Position numbers and translations under genes: made by a program. A stretch of 43,234 bases of DNA from Candidatus Omnitrophota bacterium (GTDB lineage: Bacteria; Omnitrophota; Gorgyraeia; Zapsychrales; Fredricksoniimonadaceae), in assembly GCA_903908245.1 (NCBI GenBank), contig CAIVRE010000005.1:1-43234 (forward strand), written 5' to 3'. The notes beneath the pieces were generated by a model that saw only the letters and a program-made list of their open reading frames with translations, was not told the DNA's origin and did no database searches. Position 1 is the first letter of the stretch. Each line of letters starts with the position of its first letter. Positions 35,681-42,846 of this stretch are shown here, one piece after another.

Positions 35681-36870
35681 AAGGGGCTGGTATGCTTAGA
35701 AGGTATTTGATGGTCTTGTTTGTCGCGGTATCCATGGCGGGGTTCCTTTCTTCGGCCAGGGCTGCAGACGGAGCCGGGGCTTTCGGGTTTGATCTTTATG
35801 CCCGGCATGCCGCGGATCCGGGCAATGTGTTCTTCTCTCCGTTCAGCATTACAACAGCGCTGGAGATGACTTACGAAGGCGCGCGTGATATCACCGCGGA
35901 GGAGATGCGCTCGGTCTTGCATCTGGACGCGGACGATTCTTCCCGGCGGGATATGCTGAAGTCTGTGATCTCCCGGATGAAAAGCGCGGACAAACCGTAT
36001 GAGCTCAGTACGGCCAATGCGATCTGGGTTCAAAAGGATTATCAGATCCTTGACGACTATCTGGTGTTGATCCGTGATGTCTATGACGGTGAGGCTCGTA
36101 ATGTGGATTTCTCCTCTGACAGCCAGGGGGCCCGCATGACGATCAACAGCTGGGTCGAGGAGCGTACGCGTCAGCGGATCAGGGACTTTATACCGCAGTC
36201 CGGGATCAGTTCCAGGACCCGGATGGTTTTGACCAATGCTGTTTATTTCAAGGGGAAATGGGAGGTGCCGTTCGACAAGCCGCAGACACGGCCGGATGAT
36301 TTCCGCTTGGCTTCCGGTGAAAAGGTCAAGGCCCTGATGATGCGCGCGCTCCGGCCGGCTCTTTTTATGGAAGACGCGGAGGTGAAGATGGTCGAGCTTC
36401 CTTATCGGGGAGGGGACCTTGTGATGCGCGTGATCCTGCCGAAGGCTGATATCGGGATCAATGCCGCGAAGCTCGCGGGATGGGTCGCACAGCTTCGGAC
36501 ATGGCCTTTGGTCGACCTGGCCTTGCCGAAATTCACTTTTGAGGCGTTTTATTCCATGAACGATGATCTGGTCGCGCTGGGGATGGCGGATGCCTTCAGC
36601 GAGGAACGTGCTGATTTCTCGGGGATGACCGGAAAAAAGGACCTGTATATCGGAAATGTGTTCCATAAGGCATGGATCGAGGTCACGGAAGAAGGGACCG
36701 AGGCTGCGGCCGCGACGGCGGTCCAGATGATCGCCAAAGGGTTCGACCGTCCTGTTGTGATGCCTCCCAGGATCTTTCACGCGGACCATCCGTTCATTTT
36801 TGTCATTCAGGAAAAGATCTCGGGGAGGATCCTGTTCATGGGCCGGGTCGCTGATCCAACGAAAGGTTGA
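35677..36870 (+). CDS. Exported serpin-family protease inhibitor
   Basis: The 397-residue protein has a signal peptide (cleavage after S-A-R-A) and a full serpin fold: F-F-S-P-F-S-I near the start, T-N-A-V-Y-F-K-G-K-W in the middle, and the hinge E-E-G-T-E-A-A-A-A-T-A, whose small residues suit loop insertion, so it is probably inhibitory. Counting 15 residues from the hinge glycine puts P1 at a lysine (M-I-A-K-G); the loop is long, and the nearby arginine (F-D-R-P) is an alternative. Either predicts a trypsin-like target. Closing segment: H-A-D-H-P-F-I-F-V-I. ATG at 35692 is an alternative start with AAGGGG upstream; the one given overlaps the deoC stop. Confidence 0.93.
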   Translation: MKGAGMLRRYLMVLFVAVSMAGFLSSARAADGAGAFGFDLYARHAADPGNVFFSPFSITTALEMTYEGARDITAEEMRSVLHLDADDSSRRDMLKSVISRMKSADKPYELSTANAIWVQKDYQILDDYLVLIRDVYDGEARNVDFSSDSQGARMTINSWVEERTRQRIRDFIPQSGISSRTRMVLTNAVYFKGKWEVPFDKPQTRPDDFRLASGEKVKALMMRALRPALFMEDAEVKMVELPYRGGDLVMRVILPKADIGINAAKLAGWVAQLRTWPLVDLALPKFTFEAFYSMNDDLVALGMADAFSEERADFSGMTGKKDLYIGNVFHKAWIEVTEEGTEAAAATAVQMIAKGFDRPVVMPPRIFHADHPFIFVIQEKISGRILFMGRVADPTKG

Positions 36871-36875
36871 GGGCA

Positions 36876-38117
36876 ATGAAGTTCATTGCCGACCTGCATA
36901 TTCATTCCCGCTATTCACGGGCGACATCGCCTGATCTGACCCCGGAGAACCTGTGGCGCTGGGGGCAGTATAAAGGCATTGCGGTCATTGGCACGGGAGA
37001 TTGCGTCCATCCTGGATGGCTCGACGAGATCGAGCAGAAGCTTGAGCCGGCCGAGGAAGGGCTCTTTCGCCTTAAGCCAGGGCTTGTTGCTTCGATCCGG
37101 GAGGATATTCCGCAAGCTTGCCGTCGTGAGGTCCGGTTCGCCCTTTCCACGGAAATATCCTGTATTTATAAAAAGAACGGGAAGGTCCGCAAGGTCCATC
37201 ATGTTGTGATCTTGTCGTCGATGAATGCGGCGCGCGCTTTTCAGGAACGGCTGGGGGCTGTTGGAAATATAAAGTCCGACGGCCGGCCGATCCTGGGGAT
37301 GGATTCAAAGGATCTACTCTCTATCGCGCTTGACTGCGATCCGCGAACGCTTTTTATCCCCGCGCATATCTGGACCCCCTGGTTCTCGGTTCTGGGGTCG
37401 AAAAGCGGCTTTGATTCCATCGAAGAATGCTTTGAGGACCTGACTCCGTATATTTACGCTGTTGAAACAGGGTTGTCTTCCGATCCCCTGATGAACTGGC
37501 GGCTGAAAAGCCTTGATAATTTTATTCTGGTTTCGAACTCGGATGCTCATTCGGCCTCCAAACTCGGGCGTGAGGCCAATATCTTTGATTGTGATCTCTC
37601 TTATTCCGGGATATTCAGGGCGCTTTCGGACAGGAAAGATAAAGGTTTTAAGGGGACGATCGAGTTCTTTCCTGAGGAAGGGAAGTACCATTATGACGGG
37701 CATGCCGCGTGCAAGGTGCGGCTGCATCCTTTGGAAACCGTTAAAAACAGGGGATCATGCCCGTCGTGCGGCAGGCCGGTGACGGTGGGGGTGATGGCCC
37801 GCGTTGAGGAGCTGGGCTGCAGGCCGGAGGGGGAGAAGCCTCCGCAGGCGAGGCCGTATCAGAACATGATCCCGCTCGAGGAGGTTATTGCCGCCGTACT
37901 GGGTGTCGGCCGGAAAAGTAAAAAGGTGGAAGCGGCTTATTTTGATATGATCAGCAAGCTGGGCCCCGAGCTGGGGATCCTGATGGATGTGCCGTTGAAA
38001 GATATTGCGGCAGCGGGGGGCGATGGATTGGGAGAGGCCGTGCGCCGCGTGCGCGCCGGCGAAGTGAAAGTCCTGCCAGGATATGATGGAGAATATGGCG
38101 TTATCGACATTCTTTGA
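36876..38117 (+). CDS. Endonuclease Q-like PHP-domain DNA repair nuclease
   Basis: The 413-residue protein has a PHP metal-dependent phosphoesterase domain beginning A-D-L-H8-I-H10-S-R-Y-S-R-A-T-S, then I-G-T-G-D, P-A-H-I-W-T-P-W and N-S-D-A-H-S. A cysteine cluster (C-K-V and C-P-S-C-G, about residues 278-300) and a helical C-terminal region follow. This layout matches EndoQ (COG1379), which nicks DNA 5' of deaminated bases such as uracil and hypoxanthine; it is best known from Thermococcales and a few bacteria. The ATG at 36876, with AAAGG upstream, is preferred to the TTG at 36867. The assignment rests on recognised motifs and would be settled by a profile search. Confidence 0.82.
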   Translation: MKFIADLHIHSRYSRATSPDLTPENLWRWGQYKGIAVIGTGDCVHPGWLDEIEQKLEPAEEGLFRLKPGLVASIREDIPQACRREVRFALSTEISCIYKKNGKVRKVHHVVILSSMNAARAFQERLGAVGNIKSDGRPILGMDSKDLLSIALDCDPRTLFIPAHIWTPWFSVLGSKSGFDSIEECFEDLTPYIYAVETGLSSDPLMNWRLKSLDNFILVSNSDAHSASKLGREANIFDCDLSYSGIFRALSDRKDKGFKGTIEFFPEEGKYHYDGHAACKVRLHPLETVKNRGSCPSCGRPVTVGVMARVEELGCRPEGEKPPQARPYQNMIPLEEVIAAVLGVGRKSKKVEAAYFDMISKLGPELGILMDVPLKDIAAAGGDGLGEAVRRVRAGEVKVLPGYDGEYGVIDIL

Positions 38118-38670
38118 TTCCGGCCTTTTTACCTGGGGCATCCTTCCGGCGCTGATCTTTTTCGCGCGGATCTGCGACATGTCGTTGGACACGATGCGCA
38201 TTATCACGATCGGCCAGGGCCGTAAAGGCCTGGCGGCCTGCCTGGGTTTCTTTGAAGTGTCGATCTGGCTTTTGGTCGCCCGGCAGGTCATTGTGGGCCT
38301 GCCGAACCCCCTGTGTTTTTTCGCTTATGCCGGCGGGTTCGCGACCGGGAATTATGTGGGGATGTGGATCGAGGAAAAGTTCTCGTCCGGCGCGCAGATC
38401 ATCCGTATTATCGTTGACCACGATGGAAGGGCTATTGTGGCCGCCCTGAAGCGTGAGGGTTTCGGGTTCACCTCTCTCCTCGGGCAGGGAGCCCAGGGGC
38501 CGGTGGATATGATCTTTACCATCGTCGCCCGTCATCAGGTGAAATGTGTGATCGCGCTGATCGAATCCGTTGATCCGAAAGCGTTCTATACCATCGAAGA
38601 TATCCGCTATGTGAGTGAAGGGGTTTTTCCTCCCAAACGCCGCCGTTTTTTCGGTTTTTTCCAGGCCTGA
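38083..38670 (+). CDS. UPF0316 membrane protein (DUF5698/DUF2179)
   Basis: The 195-residue protein has three hydrophobic segments in its first 95 residues (I-L-P-A-L-I-F-F-A-R-I-C-D-M-S-L-D-T-M-R-I is characteristic) and a cytoplasmic DUF2179-type domain (about 105-185), as in the UPF0316 family (YebE type). The function of the family is not known. The gene overlaps the end of the EndoQ-like gene by 35 bases; ATGs at 38086 and 38095 are alternative starts with closer ribosome sites. A strong hairpin starts at its stop codon. Confidence 0.85.
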   Translation: MMENMALSTFFDSGLFTWGILPALIFFARICDMSLDTMRIITIGQGRKGLAACLGFFEVSIWLLVARQVIVGLPNPLCFFAYAGGFATGNYVGMWIEEKFSSGAQIIRIIVDHDGRAIVAALKREGFGFTSLLGQGAQGPVDMIFTIVARHQVKCVIALIESVDPKAFYTIEDIRYVSEGVFPPKRRRFFGFFQA

Positions 38671-38700
38671 ACCTCCTTCATCCCCGGGATGAAGGAGGTT
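38670..38700. repeat. Perfect 15-bp palindromic element between genes
   Basis: Arms 38670-38684 and 38686-38700 are exact reverse complements around one central base. No T run follows on the plus strand, so it is not a canonical terminator, although its place after a stop codon and before a promoter suggests a transcript end or a mobile palindrome. Related copies lie in leuS and uvrC. One arm carries an AAGGAGG and the other its complement. Confidence 0.8.
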
Positions 38701-38704
38701 GCAA

Positions 38705-38734
38705 TTGACAAACCCCTCTCGACTGTGTTAGATT
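38705..38734 (+). promoter_or_regulatory. Promoter of the bamD-like/lptE-like unit
   Basis: A perfect TTGACA at 38705-38710, then 18 bases, then TAGATT at 38729-38734. The leader to the ATG at 38772 contains an AAAAGGAA ribosome site. Confidence 0.55.
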
Positions 38735-38771
38735 GGCTCTTATTATTTATTAATAAAAGGAATAGATATCT

Positions 38772-39743
38772 ATGCGTTTACGACTACCTGTCCTGTCTGG
38801 TTGTTTTCTGGCCGTGGCGCTTCTTTTTTGGGCTGTTCCGGCCCGGGCCTTCTGGCTCTGGACTCCGGAGTCCGGCAAGTGGGTCAATCCGAAATATGAG
38901 GTGAAGCCTTCCCCCAAAGAACAGCTGGATTACGCCCAGGGCTTTTTTGATGCCAGGCAGTATCCTGAAGCTCTTCGTGAATATAAGAAACTTTTGAGAT
39001 ATTATGATAAGTCCCGTGAGGCAGCACAGGCGCAGTTCTATATTGGCCGTGTTTGGGAAGAAATGAAGAAGTATTTTCAAGCCGTTGATGCCTATCAGAA
39101 AGTTATCGACCGGTATCCTTTCAGTGATCTTGGGCCAAAAGTCGTTGAGCGCCAGTATGTTATTGCCGACATGTTCATGGAGGGGAAGGCGAAGGACTCC
39201 CGGTTCGCCACATCTCTTTTGGGGAACGAATATAATGTGGTGGATATTTTCCGCAAGGTTATCAAGAACGACCCTTATGGCGTGAATGCTCCGGCATCGC
39301 AGTTTAAGATCGGGCTTTTTTATCTCGGGCGTAATGAGTATCAGCAGGCGCGCGATGAGTTTGAAAAGACACTTAACGATTATCCGGATACCAAATGGGC
39401 GGAATCCGCGCGTTATCAGATCGCGGTGGCGGATTCCAAGCGCAGTGTGCCTGCCCAGTATGACCAGAAGGTCACCAATGTGGCGGTGGCAGGCTTCGAG
39501 GATTTCGTAAAGAACAATCCCGAGTCCGACCTGTCGGCGGATGCCAAGAAAGAGATCGACCGCTTGCGCCTCAAGGAAGCCGAGAATGCTTTTGTGGTGG
39601 CGAAATATTATCAGAAGAACAAACAGCCCAAGTCCGCGCTGATCTATTACCAGGGTGTTGTCGATAAATATGGCGACACATTATGGGCGCGGAAAGCCCA
39701 AACCGAGATCGATACGATCCAAACCGGGGTTGGTAAGAAATGA
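38772..39743 (+). CDS. BamD-like TPR protein of outer-membrane assembly
   Basis: The 323-residue exported protein has a hydrophobic leader and a cleavage site after V-P-A-R-A. It is followed by five or so TPR-type repeats (Y-A-Q-G-F-F-D-A-R-Q-Y, then A-Q-F-Y-I-G-R-V-W-E-E, then F-K-I-G-L-F-Y-L-G-R-N-E-Y) like BamD/YfiO, the scaffold of the BAM complex. The usual lipid-attachment cysteine is not in place: a Cys at residue 11 (L-S-G-C) lies before the hydrophobic core, so it is doubtful as a lipobox. Its stop overlaps the lptE-like start. YbgF/CpoB-type or other TPR roles remain possible. Confidence 0.75.
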   Translation: MRLRLPVLSGCFLAVALLFWAVPARAFWLWTPESGKWVNPKYEVKPSPKEQLDYAQGFFDARQYPEALREYKKLLRYYDKSREAAQAQFYIGRVWEEMKKYFQAVDAYQKVIDRYPFSDLGPKVVERQYVIADMFMEGKAKDSRFATSLLGNEYNVVDIFRKVIKNDPYGVNAPASQFKIGLFYLGRNEYQQARDEFEKTLNDYPDTKWAESARYQIAVADSKRSVPAQYDQKVTNVAVAGFEDFVKNNPESDLSADAKKEIDRLRLKEAENAFVVAKYYQKNKQPKSALIYYQGVVDKYGDTLWARKAQTEIDTIQTGVGKK

Positions 39744-40267
39744 AAAAGATATTCGGGTTCCTTTGCCTGGCCATGATGGCGGCCGCGGGTTGCGGATATA
39801 CGACCAGTTCGCTTTTACCGAGCCATTTAAAGACGGTCTTCGTGAAACCGGTTGAGAACAAGATCGATTACATGAACCAGGACGAGCGCAAATTGTATGT
39901 CCCGGGCATGGAGACGCGCGTGCGTACGGCGTTGATCGACCGTTTCCTGTTCGACGGGAACCTGCGCGTGTCGGATGAGGATACGGCCGACCTGGTCATT
40001 GAGTCCAAGCTGCTGGGGTTCGACCGCGAAGAGCTTCGTTTGACCGAGAATCAGGATGTCAAGGAATACCGCCTGCGCGTAACGGTGTCGCTCAAGGTGG
40101 TTGATAAGACCGAGAACGACAAGACGTTGTGGGAAGAGCCTTCCTTTGCTGGCGAATCCACCTATTATGTTACGGGGCCTCTGGCCAAGTCGGAGAGCAC
40201 GGCTATTGAAGAAGCCTTTAAAGATCTCGCCCAGCGCGTGGTCGCCCGAACTGTCGAGAACTGGTAG
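39740..40267 (+). CDS. LptE-like lipoprotein (LPS assembly)
   Basis: The 175-residue protein has a lipoprotein signal ending A-A-A-G-C18-G-Y-T, the typical LptE start, and an LptE-type body: V-K-P-V-E-N near 36, two helices with R-x-R-T-A-L-I-D-R-F, and a beta-rich second half. LptE plugs LptD in the outer membrane for lipopolysaccharide export, so the cell likely has an LPS-like outer leaflet. The start overlaps the BamD-like stop (ATGA). The holA-like gene follows, the same order (lptE-holA) as in proteobacteria. Confidence 0.85.
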   Translation: MKKIFGFLCLAMMAAAGCGYTTSSLLPSHLKTVFVKPVENKIDYMNQDERKLYVPGMETRVRTALIDRFLFDGNLRVSDEDTADLVIESKLLGFDREELRLTENQDVKEYRLRVTVSLKVVDKTENDKTLWEEPSFAGESTYYVTGPLAKSESTAIEEAFKDLAQRVVARTVENW

Positions 40268-40274
40268 CGGAACC

Positions 40275-40290
40275 GTCATTCCGGGATGAC
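40275..40290. repeat. Short palindrome spanning the holA start
   Basis: GTCATTCC and GGGATGAC form an eight-base inverted repeat with one G-T pair. It fills most of the 18-base gap between the lptE-like and holA-like genes and includes the holA ATG at 40286. Its core resembles the larger palindromic elements of this window but is shorter by one base. Confidence 0.4.
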
Positions 40291-40966
40291 ATATCTTATG
40301 GATCACCTTCTTTATGGTCCTGACCTTAAGTTAAGGGCGAGATCCCTCGCAGATATCAAGAAAGCGGTCCTTCCATCGCCCGATGCCGCGCGCCTGGATC
40401 TTGAAAGTCTTGACGCCAATAAACTTACTCCCGAAAAACTCAAGATCGCCCTTTTTGCGTTGCCTGGAATGGCCGCGCAACGGTTGGTCCATGTTTATAA
40501 TGCGGAGAAACTTCCCAAAGAGACGCTGGAGTGGTTGCTGGTATTCTTAAAGAGCGAGCACGGGCAGGTAGTGCTTGTCCTTGAGGCCGACGGGTGGGAC
40601 GATAGCACCAAATTGCGCGGGGAGGTTACGAAGTTCCTTAAAAAAACCGGCGTGGATGCGCCTGTGCCTGTGACCGTCTTCGATATGATGAATGCGGTGT
40701 CTGCGGGCAACAGTGCCGGCGCTTTGCGGGGATTAAAGAAATTATTTGTTAATGATGAAGCTCCGGAACGCCTCCTGGGCGGTATGGTATGGACATGGTC
40801 CAACAAGGTGAAGGGGCGGGTTTCGGCGGAAGTTTATAAAAAAGGCCTCCTGGTCTTACAGGAGGCCGATATTGCTTTGAAACGCAGCCGTTTCCCCGAC
40901 AGGGAGTACGCGCTGGAGGTGTCGGTCGTTAAGCTTTCTTCGCTTGTGAAGCCGCCAAAAGTTTAG
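40286..40966 (+). CDS. holA: DNA polymerase III delta-subunit-like protein (HolA)
   Basis: The 226-residue protein starts like the delta subunit of the clamp loader (L-L-Y-G-P-D-L-K-L-R-A-R, then L-D-A-N-K-L-T-P-E-K-L and A-L-P-G-M-A-A-Q-R-L-V) and has the AAA+-like fold pattern. It is much shorter than the usual 320-340 residues, so the C-terminal collar domain is reduced. Position after lptE and convergent to rpsT is a common bacterial arrangement and supports the call. ATG at 40298 (M-D-H-L-L-Y-G) is an alternative start. Its last 38 bases overlap the convergent rpsT gene, and an rpsT terminator lies antisense within codons for K-K-G-L-L-V-L-Q-E-A. Confidence 0.75.
   Translation: MTYLMDHLLYGPDLKLRARSLADIKKAVLPSPDAARLDLESLDANKLTPEKLKIALFALPGMAAQRLVHVYNAEKLPKETLEWLLVFLKSEHGQVVLVLEADGWDDSTKLRGEVTKFLKKTGVDAPVPVTVFDMMNAVSAGNSAGALRGLKKLFVNDEAPERLLGGMVWTWSNKVKGRVSAEVYKKGLLVLQEADIALKRSRFPDREYALEVSVVKLSSLVKPPKV
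40838..40867 (-). terminator. Intrinsic terminator of rpsT, inside holA
   Basis: On the minus strand, GGCCTCCTG (40867-40859) pairs with CAGGAGGCC (40852-40844) across a six-base loop and is followed by six T (40843-40838). This is a textbook Rho-independent terminator, 62 bases past the rpsT stop. Confidence 0.85.
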
Positions 40967-41201
40967 CGAACTTTGATTTGCGGTGAGAAGCGGTGTTCTT
41001 GTCCATGATCTTGCGCTTGGCGGCTTTGTCGATCTTTTTGTAGAGGACATCAAGGGACTTTTTCGCTTCAGCCGGGTTGGCCGCGAGCGCATCAGTGAAC
41101 AGCCGGGCTGTTTTTCTGAGGTCGGTCTTGATGTCGAGATTATGCATGTGGCGTGCATGGCTCTTTTTCATGTCTTGAACGGATGTCTTGCGTTGAGGCA
41201 T
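40929..41201 (-). CDS. rpsT: 30S ribosomal protein S20
   Basis: The 90-residue basic, helical protein matches S20 of the small ribosomal subunit: M-P-Q-R-K-T-S start, a K-K-S-H-A-R-H-M-H-N helix replacing the usual R-R-x-R-N, D-K-A-A-K-R in the third helix, and the N-T-A-S-H-R-K-S-K-F-A-K end. An AAGGAAA ribosome site precedes the ATG. It is a single-gene transcript with its own promoter and terminator and ends inside holA on the opposite strand. Confidence 0.93.
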   Translation of the reverse strand: MPQRKTSVQDMKKSHARHMHNLDIKTDLRKTARLFTDALAANPAEAKKSLDVLYKKIDKAAKRKIMDKNTASHRKSKFAKLLAASQAKKA

Positions 41202-41261
41202 TGATGTTTCCTTGCGTTTGTGTTTGTTAAAGGTTGTTTCAGGTGTTTAAAAATTCTGGAT

Positions 41262-41290
41262 AATATAGCAAAGCGCCTTCTTTATGTCAA
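41262..41290 (-). promoter_or_regulatory. Strong rpsT promoter overlapping the murJ start
   Basis: Reading on the minus strand, TTGACA (41290-41285) is followed after 17 bases by TATATT (41267-41262). The -35 box lies within the first codons of murJ. This is the best-scoring promoter in the window by eye. Confidence 0.8.
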
Positions 41291-42843
41291 TTGATATAAT
41301 CCCGCCATCCCGTCCCCGTGGTCTGCTGCGCGCGACTTCCATAATGTCGGGGGGGACTCTTCTCAGCCGTGTCCTGGGGTTTATCCGCGATATGCTGTTC
41401 GCTCGTTTCTTTGGGACAGCGGCCGGTGCGGATGCGTTCGTGGTGGCATTCCGGCTTCCCAATATGTTCCGTGACCTCATAGGCGAGGGAGCGGCCAATT
41501 CTTCGTTCATTCCGGTCATGATGGAATATAAGGAAAAACGCCCCGCGGAGCTCAAGGGGTTCATGGATGCGGTTGTTGCCTGGGGTGTTGTTATTCTGAC
41601 GGGGATAACTGTTGCAGGGATCGTGCTGGCGCCGCTGGTGGTGCGCCTTATCGCGCCGGGGTTCGTGCACGAGCCTGGCAAGATGATGTTGACGGTCACA
41701 TTGACCCAGATCATGTTCCCGTATCTGATCTTTATCGGTCTGACCGCGTTCTTTTCCGCGATCCAGTTCACTTACGGCTCATTCGCGATGCCTGCGCTTG
41801 GGCCGTGCCTGCTCAATGTGGTGCTTATTATTTCGACCTTGGCGTCCGTGTTCTGGATGAAGCAGCCGCTTTATGGCCTCGCCGCGGGCGTATTGGCGGG
41901 CGGGGCTTTGCAGTTATGGTTCCAGTGGGTCCCGCTGAAGAAACACGGGGTGGTTTTCGGGCGGCCGGCGTCCATGAACAATGATGGAGCGCGGCAGGTG
42001 GGACGGCTTATTTTGCCACGGCTGTTCGGTTCGGCGGTGTATCAGCTGAATATCTTTGTCGACACGATCTGTGCGTCTCTGGTGAGTGTCGTCGGGCCGG
42101 GGGGTATTTCCGCGATCTATTACGCGATGCGGATCGAACAGCTTCCGATGGGTGTTTTTGGCGTGGCGCTGGCGTCAGCGGTCCTGCCGCGCCTTTCACA
42201 GGAAGCCCTTTCCAGGGATAAGGCGCAATTTAAAACAACGCTGGTATTTGCGTTGAAGAACATTTTCTTTGTCATGCTGCCGATGACGATCACACTGGCA
42301 TTGCTGGCCGAGCCCCTGGTCCGGGTTATTTTTCAGCGTGGCGCTTTTGACGCGTATTCAACGGCGGTCACGTCGTCCGCCCTGATCTGTTTCGGCCTTG
42401 GGCTCATGGGTTACGGCGGGGTGAAGATACTGGTATCGGCTTTTCATTCCATGCAGGACACGCGTACACCGGTGATGGTGGCGCTGGTGTCGCTTGCGGT
42501 CAACGCTCTTTTAAATGTGATATTGATGTTCCCTCTCAAGATCGCGGGCATTGCGCTGGCGAGCGCGGTGTCGTCGGTTGTCAGTATTACATTGCTGATA
42601 CGGCTCCTTTCAGCAAGGGTCGGAGGCCTCGACGGGGATTTTGCCGTGTTTTTCTTGAAGTTACTGGCTGCGGGGGTTGCCCAGGCGGCAGCCGTGGGGG
42701 GGGCGTGGCAGGTCTTATCCGGCATCCCTGAATTGTGGCGTTTGTGTATCGTTATTCCTGCCGGAGGGCTTTCTTATATCGCCGCGGCGTATCTGTTGCG
42801 GCTTGAACAGGCGCGTGCGCTTAATAAGTTGTTCCAACGATAA
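41284..42843 (+). CDS. murJ: Lipid II flippase MurJ (MviN)
   Basis: The 519-residue inner-membrane protein moves lipid II to the periplasmic side for peptidoglycan synthesis. It has about 14 hydrophobic segments of the MOP superfamily and the MurJ hallmarks G-F-I-R-D-M-L-F-A-R-F-F-G, A-D-A-F-V-V-A-F-R-L-P-N-M-F-R and G-E-G-A-A-N-S-S-F-I-P-V near the N-terminus. There is no strong ribosome site; a possible GATAAT -10 box at 41259-41264 would give a leader of about 13 bases and would collide with the divergent rpsT promoter. uvrC follows after three bases. Confidence 0.95.
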   Translation: MSIDIIPPSRPRGLLRATSIMSGGTLLSRVLGFIRDMLFARFFGTAAGADAFVVAFRLPNMFRDLIGEGAANSSFIPVMMEYKEKRPAELKGFMDAVVAWGVVILTGITVAGIVLAPLVVRLIAPGFVHEPGKMMLTVTLTQIMFPYLIFIGLTAFFSAIQFTYGSFAMPALGPCLLNVVLIISTLASVFWMKQPLYGLAAGVLAGGALQLWFQWVPLKKHGVVFGRPASMNNDGARQVGRLILPRLFGSAVYQLNIFVDTICASLVSVVGPGGISAIYYAMRIEQLPMGVFGVALASAVLPRLSQEALSRDKAQFKTTLVFALKNIFFVMLPMTITLALLAEPLVRVIFQRGAFDAYSTAVTSSALICFGLGLMGYGGVKILVSAFHSMQDTRTPVMVALVSLAVNALLNVILMFPLKIAGIALASAVSSVVSITLLIRLLSARVGGLDGDFAVFFLKLLAAGVAQAAAVGGAWQVLSGIPELWRLCIVIPAGGLSYIAAAYLLRLEQARALNKLFQR

Positions 42844-42846
42844 GAT

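Noticed and set aside
38689-38904. Plus-strand frame starting in the palindrome at 38689, with AAGGAGG nearby
   Set aside because: It overlaps the promoter and the start of the BamD-like gene in another frame and has no protein-like pattern.
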